28,875 nt of DNA from JBBQER01 sp038320885 (GTDB lineage Bacteria; Actinomycetota; Acidimicrobiia; IMCC26256; PALSA-610): contig JBBQER010000051.1 in assembly GCA_038320885.1 (NCBI GenBank), positions 1-28,875 on the forward strand. Direction: 5' to 3'. Position numbers and translations under genes: made by a program. Positions 13,509 to 22,121 of the stretch are shown one piece after another. Position 1 is the first letter of the stretch. Each line of letters starts with the position of its first letter. The notes beneath the pieces were generated by a model. That model saw nothing but the letters and a program-made list of their open reading frames with translations, made no database searches and was not told the origin of the DNA.

Positions 13509-15341
13509 GTGTCTGTCGACGCGAGTGCCGCGGTTCGCACACCCGGGGGACTCGTGAACGATGCACGCGCGAGGCGGAAGGCCGGCTGGCGGCTGATACG
13601 CGAAGTGGTTCGCGTGAACAACAAGATGATGTATCTCGGCATCCTGGCCGGGTTGCTCTGGGCCGTCGCGCGCGTGGCCGTGCCCTCACTCGCGGGCGCC
13701 GCGGTCGACCACGGCGTTGCCAAGTCCGACTGGAGCTCCGCTCGCAACTGGATGTTCCTGATCCTCGCGGTGGGCGCGGTCCAGGCGATCTCCACCGGTG
13801 TCCGGCGCTACGCCGCCTTCGGCCTGGCGTGGCGCGTCGAACGAGATCTGCGCATGCGCCTCGTCGCCCACCTCCAGACGCTGCACTTTGCATTCCACGA
13901 CCGGGCCCAGACCGGGCAGCTGATGGCGTACGCCAACACCGACATCCAGCAGATCAACAACGTGGTGTTGCTGATCCCCCTCACGATCGCGAGCACGATC
14001 CAGATGGCCGCGGTCACGGTGATCCTGCTGGTGCGCAGCCCCGGACTGGCGTTCTTCGCGCTCGCCGCGCTGCCGTTGCTCAACGTCTCGGCCACCCGCT
14101 TCAGCCACAAGATGTTCCCGGTCGGCCTCGCGCTCCAGGAGGAGCTCTCGGACCTCTCCGGCGTGGTCGAGGAAAGTGTCACCGGCATCCGGATCGTGAA
14201 GGGCTTCGGCGTCGAACGGTTGCAGCGCACGCGGCTCTCGGCGGAGGCCGACAGCGTCTACGACCGCTCGATGGACCAGGCCAAGCTCCGCGCCAATTTC
14301 GTTCCCCAGCTCGATTTCCTTCCCGCGCTCGGTCTGGTCGGCATCCTCTGGTTCGGTGGGCACCAGGTGATCGACGGGAACCTCACCGTCGGCGACATCG
14401 TCGCCGCGAACCTCTACGTGTTGATGATGATCTGGCCGCTGCGGATGGTGGGCATGTTGCTCGCGCAGTTGCCGCGCTCGGCCGCGGCGGCGGGCCGCAT
14501 CAACGACGTGCTCGTAACGGATCCCGCGATCGAAGACGTCCCGCACGCCAAGCCGCTGCCCGCCGGTCCGGGCGAGGTCCGCTTCGAGGGTGTGTCGTTC
14601 GGTTACGCGCCGGGCCGCCGCGTGCTCGACGGGATGGATCTGGTGGTTCCCGGTGGACAGGCGATCGCGCTCGTCGGTGCGACCGCGTCGGGCAAGTCGA
14701 CCGTGGCTCGCCTCATCCCGAGGTTCTACGACGTCGACGCGGGTCACATCCGGGTCGACGGCACCGAGGTGCGCGAGGCGCGCCTGCGTGACGTGCGCCG
14801 CGCGGTCGGCCTCGTGTTCGAGGACACGTTCCTGTTCTCCGACACCGTGCGGTCGAACATCGCGTTCGCCGATCCCGAAGCGTCGACGGAAGCGATCGTG
14901 CGCGCGGCCAAGCTCGCCGGCGCCGACGACTTCGTGCTCGAGCTTCCCGACGGGTACAACACGGTCATCGGCGAACACGGCTACTCGCTGTCGGGCGGTC
15001 AACGTCAGCGCATCGCGATTGCGCGGGCGGTGCTCGCCGATCCGCGCATTCTCATCCTCGACGACGCGACTTCGTCGGTCGACCCGTCGAAGGAGCACGA
15101 GATCCGCGCCGCGCTCGCCGAGGTGATGGAGGGCCGCACGACGATCATCATCGCCCACCGACCGGCGACGATCGCCCTCGCCGATCGCGTGGTGTTGCTC
15201 GACGGCGGTCGCGTGATCGCCGACGGGACGCACGAAAGCCTGCTCGAGTCGAGCGCCGAGTACCGCGAGGTGCTCGCGCGCGCGGCCGTCGAGAAGCGGG
15301 CCAAGGTCGAAGACGAAGCCGAGCCGGTGAGCCTCCCGTGA
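13509..15341 (+). CDS. ABC exporter subunit with degenerate ATPase site (heterodimer partner 1)
   Basis: This 610-residue TMD-NBD half-transporter has Walker A GATASGKST (390-398) and signature LSGGQ (494-498). Walker B is ILILDDATSS, with Asp519 where the catalytic Glu should be, and the Q-loop position is Glu438 (VFEDTFLF) instead of Gln. H550 of the H-loop is present. This is the degenerate-site pattern of heterodimeric exporters such as TM287/288 and TmrAB. The stop overlaps the next start as GTGA, and the partner has the matching defect. The start is GTG at 13509; a -10 candidate TAGCCT lies at 13465-13470, giving a leader of about 30 nt. The substrate is unknown; lipids or drugs are usual. 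Confidence 0.92.
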   Translation: MSVDASAAVRTPGGLVNDARARRKAGWRLIREVVRVNNKMMYLGILAGLLWAVARVAVPSLAGAAVDHGVAKSDWSSARNWMFLILAVGAVQAISTGVRRYAAFGLAWRVERDLRMRLVAHLQTLHFAFHDRAQTGQLMAYANTDIQQINNVVLLIPLTIASTIQMAAVTVILLVRSPGLAFFALAALPLLNVSATRFSHKMFPVGLALQEELSDLSGVVEESVTGIRIVKGFGVERLQRTRLSAEADSVYDRSMDQAKLRANFVPQLDFLPALGLVGILWFGGHQVIDGNLTVGDIVAANLYVLMMIWPLRMVGMLLAQLPRSAAAAGRINDVLVTDPAIEDVPHAKPLPAGPGEVRFEGVSFGYAPGRRVLDGMDLVVPGGQAIALVGATASGKSTVARLIPRFYDVDAGHIRVDGTEVREARLRDVRRAVGLVFEDTFLFSDTVRSNIAFADPEASTEAIVRAAKLAGADDFVLELPDGYNTVIGEHGYSLSGGQRQRIAIARAVLADPRILILDDATSSVDPSKEHEIRAALAEVMEGRTTIIIAHRPATIALADRVVLLDGGRVIADGTHESLLESSAEYREVLARAAVEKRAKVEDEAEPVSLP

Positions 15342-17134
15342 GTGGCTTCTGGAGCGACTCGGTTCCGGAGGAGACGCTCTCCCGCGACGAAGCGGGGAAG
15401 GTGCTGAAGCGCCTCTTCGCGATGTTGCGGCCGCAGCGCCGCGCGATCGCGGTCGCGACGCTCGTTCTGATGACGCAGGCCGCGGCATTGTCGGCCGGTC
15501 CGCTGTTGGTCAGGTACGGCATCGACCACGGAATCCGGAACAAGGACGCGGGCGCGCTGAATCTCGCGGTGGTCGTGTATCTCGCGCTCGCGCTCGCCGG
15601 GCTCCTGCTCGGCCGGCTCGCGATCCTGTTCGTCGCGCGTATCGGTGAGAGCTTCCTGCGCACGATGCGCAACCGGTTGTTCTCGCATCTGATGTCGCTG
15701 TCGCTCGACTACTTCGAGACCGAGAAGACCGGCAAGATCGTCGCACGCATGACCTCCGACATCGACGCGATGCAGGAGCTCATCTCGCAGGGCCTCGTGC
15801 TCTTCGTGCAGAACATCTTCTTGTTCATCGGCGCGGTCATCTTCATGAGCGTGCTGTCGTGGGAGCTCGCACTGGGCGTGCTGATCATCGTGCCGCCGCT
15901 GTTCTTCGCGAGCCGCTGGTTCCGGCGGGTCTCCAACAAGGCCTATCTCGAAGTGCGAGACAGCATCTCGACCAACCTCACGACGCTGCAGGAAGGCCTC
16001 GAGGGCGTGCGCGTCGTGCAGGCCTACGGTCGCACCCGTTCGTTCACCGAGCGGTTCGGTCGCACCAACGAAGATCAGTACGAAGCCAACATGGAAACGA
16101 CCCGCATCTCGGCGAGGTACTTCCCCGTGGTCGAGTATGCGGGCGTGGCCGCCACCGCGGTGATCGTCGGGTACGGCGGCTGGCTCTCGTCGCGCGGCGT
16201 GGTCGAAGTCGGCGTGGTTGCCGCGTTCGTGCTGTACCTCCAGCAAGTGTTCGAGCCGATCAACCAGCTGGGCCAGCTCTACAACGTGGTGCAGTCGGCC
16301 GGCGCGGCATTGCAGAAGATCTTTGGCGTGATCGATACGCCCGCGACGATCAAGGAACGGCCCGGTGCGATCGACCTCCCGCGGCAGGGCGAGATCGATG
16401 TGGACGCCGTTACGTTCGGGTACGGCACCAACGATCCGGTGCTGCACGACGTCACGCTCCACATCTCGGCGGGGGAGCGATTGGCACTCGTCGGCCCGAC
16501 CGGCGCGGGCAAGTCGACGCTGGCCAAGCTCATCGCCCGCTTCTACGACCCGAGTGTCGGCGCGGTGCGTGTCGACGGGGTCGACCTGCGCGACGCGACG
16601 ATGGACTCGTTGCGCAAGCGGATCGTCGTTGTGCCCCAGGAGGGGTTCCTGTTCGCGGGAACCCTGCGGGAGAACGTGCGTGTCGGCCGACCCGAAGCGA
16701 CCGACGAAGAGGTCGAGACCGCGCTCCGGGTGCTCGGCCTGCTCGAACGCTTCCGGGCGTTCCCCGACGGCTTGGAGACCGAAGTACGTGAGCGCGGCTC
16801 GCGGCTGTCGGCCGGTGAGCGCCAGCTCGTGTCGATCGCCCGCGCCGCGCTCGCCGACCCGTCGGTGCTCGTGCTCGACGAGGCGACCTCGAATCTCGAT
16901 CCCGGCACCGAGCACCACGTGGAGCAGGCGATGGAGAAGCTCATGCACGGACGCACGACGATCGTCGTCGCCCATCGGCTCTCCACCGCCGCGCGCGCGA
17001 ACCGGATCGGTGTCGTCTACGACGGCCGGCTCGCCGAGCTCGGCTCGCACCAGGAGTTGGTCGCCCTCGGCGGCCACTATGCCGAGCTCTACCGAACCTG
17101 GTCAGTCCACCAAGCCCACCCGGACGTCGCGTAA
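15338..17134 (+). CDS. ABC exporter subunit with canonical Walker B (heterodimer partner 2)
   Basis: This 598-residue TMD-NBD half-transporter has Walker A GPTGAGKST (386-394), Q-loop VVPQEGFLF, Walker B VLVLDEATSN with the catalytic Glu515, and H-loop VAHRLS. The signature is LSAGE (490-494) rather than LSGGQ. In a heterodimer with the upstream subunit, this LSAGE would face that subunit's degenerate Walker B, while the upstream LSGGQ faces this intact site, giving one active and one impaired ATP site. The GTG start overlaps the upstream stop by 4 nt, consistent with fixed 1:1 synthesis. A GC-rich hairpin follows at 17197. Confidence 0.93.
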   Translation: MSGFWSDSVPEETLSRDEAGKVLKRLFAMLRPQRRAIAVATLVLMTQAAALSAGPLLVRYGIDHGIRNKDAGALNLAVVVYLALALAGLLLGRLAILFVARIGESFLRTMRNRLFSHLMSLSLDYFETEKTGKIVARMTSDIDAMQELISQGLVLFVQNIFLFIGAVIFMSVLSWELALGVLIIVPPLFFASRWFRRVSNKAYLEVRDSISTNLTTLQEGLEGVRVVQAYGRTRSFTERFGRTNEDQYEANMETTRISARYFPVVEYAGVAATAVIVGYGGWLSSRGVVEVGVVAAFVLYLQQVFEPINQLGQLYNVVQSAGAALQKIFGVIDTPATIKERPGAIDLPRQGEIDVDAVTFGYGTNDPVLHDVTLHISAGERLALVGPTGAGKSTLAKLIARFYDPSVGAVRVDGVDLRDATMDSLRKRIVVVPQEGFLFAGTLRENVRVGRPEATDEEVETALRVLGLLERFRAFPDGLETEVRERGSRLSAGERQLVSIARAALADPSVLVLDEATSNLDPGTEHHVEQAMEKLMHGRTTIVVAHRLSTAARANRIGVVYDGRLAELGSHQELVALGGHYAELYRTWSVHQAHPDVA

Positions 17135-17196
17135 ACCCGAACCGGCGCAAGTACGCGGCCGTGAGCGGAGCGAACTGGCGGGAGCGGCGAGCGTCC

Positions 17197-17219
17197 GCGG
17201 GCGGAGTTTCGCCGCCCGC
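17197..17219. terminator. GC-rich hairpin between convergent genes
   Basis: GCGGGCGG (17197-17204) and CCGCCCGC (17212-17219) form a perfect 8-bp stem with a 7-nt loop. It lies between the convergent exporter and methyltransferase genes, where a bidirectional terminator is expected. No T-tract follows on either strand. Confidence 0.4.
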
Positions 17220-17237
17220 AGCGAGCGCGACCAGGAA

Positions 17238-17891
17238 TTACGTGTCTTGGTCCCAGTTCTGGTCGGAGCCGAGGAACTCGAACATCTTCGCCTCGCGGAA
17301 CGGCACCGGCGGTTTGGTGAGACGATTCACGCCGACGCCGAAGATGAAGCCCTCCGGGCCGTCGAAGGCGACTTCGGTGAAGCCGGCCGCTTCGAACCAC
17401 TCACGGATCTGCGGTGTCAGATCGGGCTCGCGCCGGTGGCGCGTCCACGTCACCGTGGCGCCGGGCGCGCACAGCGCCGGAAGCGTCTCGATCGTGTTGA
17501 CGATGTCCGCGTCGGAGATGTTCCCGAACACGCCATTCGCGAGCACGATCTCGGCCGGGACCGCGCCGGCATAGGAAATCGTCAGCGACGCGTCTCCACA
17601 GAGGACCTCCACGCCGGGCGGCACTCCCGCGAGCGCGAGCTCGCAGTTGCCCGGATGCAGCTCGACCAACCGGGCGCGCACGTCGGACGCCCGTGGGTGA
17701 CCGTTGAGCGCGCCGATCAGGTCGTGGCCCTGGCCGGCGCACATGCTGACGACGCGGATCGGCCCGGGCGGGCACCGGTCGAGCGCGTCGCGAATGTGCG
17801 CTTGTACGATCGCGAGCCGGCGCCGGAGCCGGCTGTCTTCACGGTCGTACGCGCGATGCCACTCGACCCAGTGGTCGTCGGAGTCGTTCAG
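17238..17891 (-). CDS. Class I SAM-dependent methyltransferase, probable CTG start
   Basis: The open frame holds a 217-residue Rossmann-type methyltransferase. Near the N-terminus DDHWVEWHRAYDREDSRLRRRL, then IRVVSMCAGQGHD (SAM motif I), ARLVELHP (motif II acidic residue), GVFGNISDADI, TWTRHRREPDLTP and the C-terminal FEAAGFTEVAF all fit one actinobacterial family I have seen annotated only as class I methyltransferase. The first ATG, at 17744, lies inside motif I and would remove the conserved N-terminus. No ATG, GTG or TTG occurs before it in frame, but a CTG at 17891 overlaps the peroxidase stop as CTGA and gives a full-length protein. The start is therefore probably CTG, or ATG with a sequence error. 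Substrate unknown. Confidence 0.75.
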   Translation of the reverse strand: MNDSDDHWVEWHRAYDREDSRLRRRLAIVQAHIRDALDRCPPGPIRVVSMCAGQGHDLIGALNGHPRASDVRARLVELHPGNCELALAGVPPGVEVLCGDASLTISYAGAVPAEIVLANGVFGNISDADIVNTIETLPALCAPGATVTWTRHRREPDLTPQIREWFEAAGFTEVAFDGPEGFIFGVGVNRLTKPPVPFREAKMFEFLGSDQNWDQDT

Positions 17892-18376
17892 CCGGCGAGG
17901 GCTTTCTCGATCGTGTCGACGACCTCGGGAGCGTCGGGAAGCACCAGCGGCGAGAAGCGCGCGACCACGTTGCCGTCGCGGCCGACGAGGAACTTCTCGA
18001 AGTTCCAGCGGATGTCGCCGTCGACACCTTCCGCATCGGCGGTCGTCGTGAGCGACTGGTAGAGCGGGTGCCGGCCGTCGCCATTGACTTCGATCTTCTC
18101 GGTCATTGGGAACGAGACGCCGTAGGTAGTGCTGCAGAAGGTCTTGATCTCCTCCGCGCTGCCCGGCTCCTGCTCACCGAACTGGTTGCACGGAATGCCG
18201 ATCACGTCGAAGCCCTGGTTCTGGTACTTCTTCTCCAGCTGCTCCAGCTGCTCGTACTGGGGGGTGAGGCCGCACTTCGAGGCGACGTTCACGAGGAGCG
18301 TGACCTTGCCCTTCTCGTTGGCGAGCACATCGGGGGTACCGTCGAGTGCGGCGAGCTTCGTGTCGTACAGCGACAT
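17888..18376 (-). CDS. Glutathione peroxidase-family thiol peroxidase
   Basis: This 162-residue thioredoxin-fold peroxidase has the expected tetrad: Cys35 in NVASKCGLTPQY, Gln65 in IPCNQFGEQEPG, and Trp124/Asn125 in IRWNFEKFLV. Bacterial members use Cys rather than selenocysteine and usually take electrons from thioredoxin, reducing peroxides in the cytosol. A second Cys (C63 or C81) may resolve the disulfide. The ATG at 18376 follows AAGGAGA, with a -10 candidate TAGTCT at 18407-18412. Its TGA overlaps the probable CTG start of the methyltransferase, so the two form an operon. Confidence 0.93.
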   Translation of the reverse strand: MSLYDTKLAALDGTPDVLANEKGKVTLLVNVASKCGLTPQYEQLEQLEKKYQNQGFDVIGIPCNQFGEQEPGSAEEIKTFCSTTYGVSFPMTEKIEVNGDGRHPLYQSLTTTADAEGVDGDIRWNFEKFLVGRDGNVVARFSPLVLPDAPEVVDTIEKALAG

Positions 18377-18473
18377 GCGTGTCTCCTTCGAGCGTGTAGT
18401 CAGCGCAGACTATTCCGAGGGGTCGACTCCACGCTCCGCTCCCATCCGGTCGCTGCGCTGTCGTCTCCTTCCT

Positions 18474-19541
18474 CTAGGGCAGGCGCTCCGCCAGGAGGCC
18501 GACGCAGTCGAGGTCGACGGCGGCGATCGTGGATCGTTCCGTGCCGCCGAGGCCGATGTGCTCGGGTTGCCACTTTGATCCCATTGCAGCGGTACAGGTC
18601 GCCGCGCACCAGCCGTAGATCGTGAAGAGGCGGTATTGCTCCCACGCCGTCTCGGCGTCGAGCGTGATGCCGTGCGCGGCGAGAATCTCTCGGTACCGCA
18701 ACAGGAGGGCGCCTTCGTGGGCGCGTCGGATCTCCGTGGGCGTCGAGGCCGAGAGCACGTACGCGACATCGCGGATACCCGGAGCCCGGGCGAGCACCGC
18801 CCAGTCGAGGAATCCGGTGCGGTCGCCGTTGACGCTGTCGACGAAGAGGTTGCCGAGGTGCGGATCGCCGTGCACGAGCGTGCACTCACCCTCGCGGAAG
18901 AGCTCGAGCACCTCGCGGGATCGAGCGACGTAGAGCTCGGCCAACTCGACGAACCCGGCCGGCAGCCGGTCGGCGAGATTGTCGATTGCCATGCGCACCA
19001 TCGACGCGCCGCCGTCGCCCGAGCCGGTCGATCGCGGCGCGACCCACGCCAGGTCGCCCCGGGCCGAGAAGCGTGGGCTCTCCCAGTAGCGCGCGTGCAG
19101 GCGCGCGAGCTGCTCGACGATGTCGAAGACGCGCGCTTCGATGTCGGAGTCGTCCCGCGTCGGGAATCGGCACCCCGAAGCCCGGAGATCTTCGAGCAGC
19201 ATGATGTAGCGATCGTCGGCGCCGGTTCCGTCGCCCTCGAACTCCGCGTACCAGGCCTTGGGTACTCGGACCGGCAGCTCGGGCGCCAGATCGCGGTACA
19301 ACCGCGCCTCGGCGACGCCCATCCCCTGCACGTTGACGAACTTCCGTTGGCCGGCGTCGAACGGCGCGAGCTTGGCGAACGCGGTGGCCGGAATCGATGG
19401 ATGTCCGGTCAGCGCCAAGCGCGCGCGTCCGGTCGTACCCGAATGGCGGTCGAGGACCGTCACGCTGGTGACCTCGGCGTCCATCGCGTCGGACAGCCAT
19501 TCGGGAGTGAGCTCGTCGACCTCGATCGGTATCGGCATCAC
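18474..19541 (-). CDS. Aminoglycoside phosphotransferase-fold (APH/EcKL-like) kinase
   Basis: This 355-residue protein-kinase-like phosphotransferase has candidate ATP Lys57 (FAKL) and Glu79 (EARLY), the Brenner catalytic loop LVHGDPHLGNLF (H224, D226, N231), and the Mg-binding GFLDW (D246). Length and the MLLEDL hinge resemble the ecdysteroid-kinase-like and DUF1679 group often found in lipid-degrading actinobacteria, more than true antibiotic kinases. It would phosphorylate a small alcohol. The GTG at 19541 lies 6 nt after a TAGCTT hexamer (leaderless); the ATG at 19538 is the alternative. It is divergent from the MDR oxidoreductase, 50 bp away. Resistance function should not be assumed. 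Confidence 0.85.
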   Translation of the reverse strand: MMPIPIEVDELTPEWLSDAMDAEVTSVTVLDRHSGTTGRARLALTGHPSIPATAFAKLAPFDAGQRKFVNVQGMGVAEARLYRDLAPELPVRVPKAWYAEFEGDGTGADDRYIMLLEDLRASGCRFPTRDDSDIEARVFDIVEQLARLHARYWESPRFSARGDLAWVAPRSTGSGDGGASMVRMAIDNLADRLPAGFVELAELYVARSREVLELFREGECTLVHGDPHLGNLFVDSVNGDRTGFLDWAVLARAPGIRDVAYVLSASTPTEIRRAHEGALLLRYREILAAHGITLDAETAWEQYRLFTIYGWCAATCTAAMGSKWQPEHIGLGGTERSTIAAVDLDCVGLLAERLP

Positions 19542-19547
19542 GACTCC

Positions 19548-19553
19548 AAGCTA
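19548..19553 (-). promoter_or_regulatory. -10 element TAGCTT, leaderless promoter of the phosphotransferase
   Basis: On the minus strand TAGCTT fits TANNNT and ends 6 nt before the GTG at 19541. The divergent oxidoreductase has TATCGT at 19577-19582, 9 nt before its GTG. Confidence 0.4.
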
Positions 19554-19591
19554 GAGCGAAGCAACCGGCGCACGGGTATCGTCCGGCCTTC

Positions 19592-20626
19592 GTGAGTGCC
19601 GTGAACCTGCGCCGAAATCGTCAGATCGTTCTCGCTCGTCGTCCGGTCGGCGCGGTGACCGAAGACTGCTTCGCGGTCGCGGAGTCCGACGTGCCCGCGC
19701 TCGGCGAGGGCGAAGCTCTGCTCGAAGTGCGTTACATCGGGATCGATCCGACGATTCGCGGGTGGCTCGACGAGCGCGGCAACTACATGCCCGGCGTGGT
19801 GATCGGTGAGTGCGTGCGGTCGAACGGTGTCGGTGTGGTCGTCGAGACCAACAATTCGGATGAGTACCCGCTCGGACGCGCCTTCATGCACTTGACCGGT
19901 TGGCAGCGGTACTGCGTCGTGCAGTCGAACCCGTTCCCCCCGATTACGATGGTCGCGGAAGCCGTCGAGCTCACCGATGTGCTGGGTGTGCTCGGTCACA
20001 TCGGCATCACGGCGTACGTCGGCGTGCTCGAAGTGGCGAAGCCGCAGCCGGGCGAGACGTTCCTGGTGTCGGCCGCCGCGAGCAGCGTGGGATCCGTGGC
20101 CGGCCAGATCGCCAAGCTCGAGGGTGCCCGCGTGATCGGCATCGCCGGTTCGGCGGCGAAGTGCGCGTGGGTCGTCGACGACCTCGGATTCGACGCGTGC
20201 ATCGACTACAAGACCGAAGACGTTGCCGCGCGGCTCAAGGAGCTCGCGCCGAAAGGCGTCGACATCTTCTTCGACAACGTGGGCGGCGCGCTGCTCGACA
20301 CGGTGCTGCGTCGCATCGCGCTGCACGCACGAGTCGTGCTCTGCGGCGACATCGCCACCTACGACAATGACGACGCGCGGCCGCCGCTGCGCAATCTGCG
20401 CCACCTGATGGGCAAGCGCGCTCGCATGGAAGGCTTCAACACCCTCGACCATTGGGACCAGTACGAAACCGCGGTCGCGCAACTCGCCGAATGGCTCGCC
20501 GCCGGCAAGATCGTCGCCCGCATCGAGATGCTCGACGGCTTGGACCGCGCGCCTGAGGCGCTCGTTCGCCTCTTCTCCGGCGACCACCTCGGCAAGCTCG
20601 TGGTGAAGGTGGCACCGGAGCCCTAG
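19592..20626 (+). CDS. MDR-superfamily NADPH-dependent oxidoreductase (PTGR/CurA-like)
   Basis: This is a 344-residue zinc-free medium-chain dehydrogenase/reductase. SAAASSVGSVAGQIAK (about 160-175) is the NADPH-binding glycine-rich turn in the form used by prostaglandin/leukotriene reductases and CurA. YIGIDPTIRGWLDERGNYMPGV and DIFFDNVGGALLD are also family blocks. No catalytic or structural zinc cysteines are present. Members reduce the C=C bond of enones and enals. The start is GTG at 19592, with TATCGT 9 nt upstream; GTG at 19601 is an alternative. The stop overlaps the histidine kinase stop tail to tail. Confidence 0.9.
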   Translation: MSAVNLRRNRQIVLARRPVGAVTEDCFAVAESDVPALGEGEALLEVRYIGIDPTIRGWLDERGNYMPGVVIGECVRSNGVGVVVETNNSDEYPLGRAFMHLTGWQRYCVVQSNPFPPITMVAEAVELTDVLGVLGHIGITAYVGVLEVAKPQPGETFLVSAAASSVGSVAGQIAKLEGARVIGIAGSAAKCAWVVDDLGFDACIDYKTEDVAARLKELAPKGVDIFFDNVGGALLDTVLRRIALHARVVLCGDIATYDNDDARPPLRNLRHLMGKRARMEGFNTLDHWDQYETAVAQLAEWLAAGKIVARIEMLDGLDRAPEALVRLFSGDHLGKLVVKVAPEP

Positions 20627-22116
20627 CTCGATTCGGGCTGCACCTCGGGGAGCAGCCCGAAGTCCGGATCTTGTACCCGTGCCGGCGCTTCCGCTGCGAA
20701 CGGGGGATCGGTCGCGGGCGGTGGCCCGGTGAGCGGGATGAATACGCGGAAGGTCGCGCCTTCGCCGGGCTTGGTCTCGACCTCGGCGTGACCGCCGTGG
20801 GCCTCGGTGATCGCAGCGACGATCGCGAGGCCGAGGCCGGCGCCGCCGCTCGTTCGTGTACGCGAGGGATCGGAGCGCCAGAACCGTTCGAACGCGCGCG
20901 CCGCGTCTTCCTCGCTCATGCCCGGGCCGTGGTCGCGCACCTCGACGATCGCGTCGTTGCCCGCCTGCGTGACGCGAACCTCTACCGGCGTCGAGGGCGG
21001 TGTGTGCGTGCGTGCGTTCTCGAGCAGGTTCGCGAGCACCTGCCGCAGCCGGAACTCGTCGCCGTTGACGACGACCGGGCCGGTCGCCTCGTAGGTCACG
21101 GGCCGATCGGGTGAGGTCGCGCGCAGGTCGTCGACGGCGGCCGCGACGAGCCGAGTCAGGTCGACCGGGCCCTGTTCGAGCGGCCGGCCCTGATCCAGAC
21201 GGGCGAGGAGTAGGAGATCGTCGACGAGCACGCCCATGCGCGCCGCCGCTTCTTCGATCCGCCGCATGGTCTTCGCGAGATCGTCGGGCCGGGTGTTCGC
21301 GCCGCGCCGAAACAGCTCCGCGTAGCCGCGGATCGACGTGAGCGGAGTGCGCAGCTCGTGCGACGCGTCGGCGACGAACCGGCGCAGGCGCGTCTCCGAC
21401 GCGGTGCGTTCCGCGAACGCGGTTTCGATCTGGCCGAGCATGGAGTTGAGCGCGAGGCCGAGCCGGCCCACTTCTGTCTTCTCGTCGGCGGGCTCGACGC
21501 GCCGCGACAGGTCGCCGCCCGCGATCGCGCCCGCGGTCTCGCCCATGCGCTCGAGCGGTCGCAACCCGAGTCGCACCACCCACCAAGCCAAGCCCGCGAG
21601 AGCGATCAGCACGCCGATCGCGACGATGAGCTCGATCGCCAGCAGGCGATGCAGCGTGTCGTCGACATCATGCAATGGGATCGCGACGATCAATCGGCCG
21701 TTGACGAACTGCGGGAAGGTACCTGGGCTTTGGACCCGGAACCGCTGCACCGGCCCGACGAGAACGCGGAAGTGCGGTGCGCTGACGGTGAAGGGCTTGG
21801 TGGTGGTGATCTGCTTCGGGAGGTGGGGTCCGGATTGGTTCGGGAGCGAGCCGGTATTGGTCGCGACGATCGATCCGTCGTTCGTGCGAACCTGCGCCCA
21901 CGTGCCGGGCGGGAGGAGAGCACCCGGTCCGTTGTCGTGTCCACCGAGCGCGACCTCTGAGAAGAAGAGCTGGGGCGAACGGGCCGCCGTGAGCTGTTGG
22001 TCGACGCGCTTGGTGAGAAAGGAGTCGAGCTCGCGATACGTGACCATGCTCGCAACCGCAAGGCCTATCGCCGTCAGCGCGACCAGCGCCAGCAAGAGGC
22101 GCGTGCGCAGTGTCAC
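20623..22116 (-). CDS. Sensor histidine kinase (HAMP-HisKA-HATPase)
   Basis: This 497-residue kinase has one membrane helix at about 7-28, an extracytoplasmic sensor domain of about 130 residues, a second helix at about 161-183, then HAMP (to about 240). HisKA carries His253 in ASHELRTPLTS. HATPase_c has the N box NLLENARTHTP (about 363-373), G1 DHGPGM, the F region and G2 GGAGLGLAI. A Pro/Ala-rich tail ends the protein. The GTG at 22116 is chosen because it starts just before helix 1 and GAGGGA lies 8 nt upstream; the open frame continues into the regulator gene. It is 5 bp after the response regulator, as in TcrS/MprB-type pairs. The signal is unknown. Confidence 0.92.
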   Translation of the reverse strand: MTLRTRLLLALVALTAIGLAVASMVTYRELDSFLTKRVDQQLTAARSPQLFFSEVALGGHDNGPGALLPPGTWAQVRTNDGSIVATNTGSLPNQSGPHLPKQITTTKPFTVSAPHFRVLVGPVQRFRVQSPGTFPQFVNGRLIVAIPLHDVDDTLHRLLAIELIVAIGVLIALAGLAWWVVRLGLRPLERMGETAGAIAGGDLSRRVEPADEKTEVGRLGLALNSMLGQIETAFAERTASETRLRRFVADASHELRTPLTSIRGYAELFRRGANTRPDDLAKTMRRIEEAAARMGVLVDDLLLLARLDQGRPLEQGPVDLTRLVAAAVDDLRATSPDRPVTYEATGPVVVNGDEFRLRQVLANLLENARTHTPPSTPVEVRVTQAGNDAIVEVRDHGPGMSEEDAARAFERFWRSDPSRTRTSGGAGLGLAIVAAITEAHGGHAEVETKPGEGATFRVFIPLTGPPPATDPPFAAEAPARVQDPDFGLLPEVQPESS

Positions 22117-22121
22117 CGGCG

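Noticed and set aside
11338..13893. 851-residue minus-strand open frame antisense to the FtsH-like gene
   Set aside because: Low-complexity Arg/Glu/His/Val composition typical of the complement of a GC-rich gene; the plus strand carries clear AAA+ and zinc motifs.
13686..17077. Two long minus-strand open frames (600 and 690 residues) antisense to the ABC exporter pair
   Set aside because: Composition rich in Arg, His, Glu and Asp with no domain signal; both exporter subunits have complete motifs on the plus strand.
18474..19541. Antibiotic resistance kinase
   Set aside because: The APH fold is present, but the length and motifs fit the broad small-molecule kinase group; nothing indicates an aminoglycoside substrate.
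19538..21586. 682-residue minus-strand open frame across the MDR oxidoreductase and part of the kinase
   Set aside because: It runs antisense to one real gene and out of frame in another; codon pattern is a GC-rich shadow.
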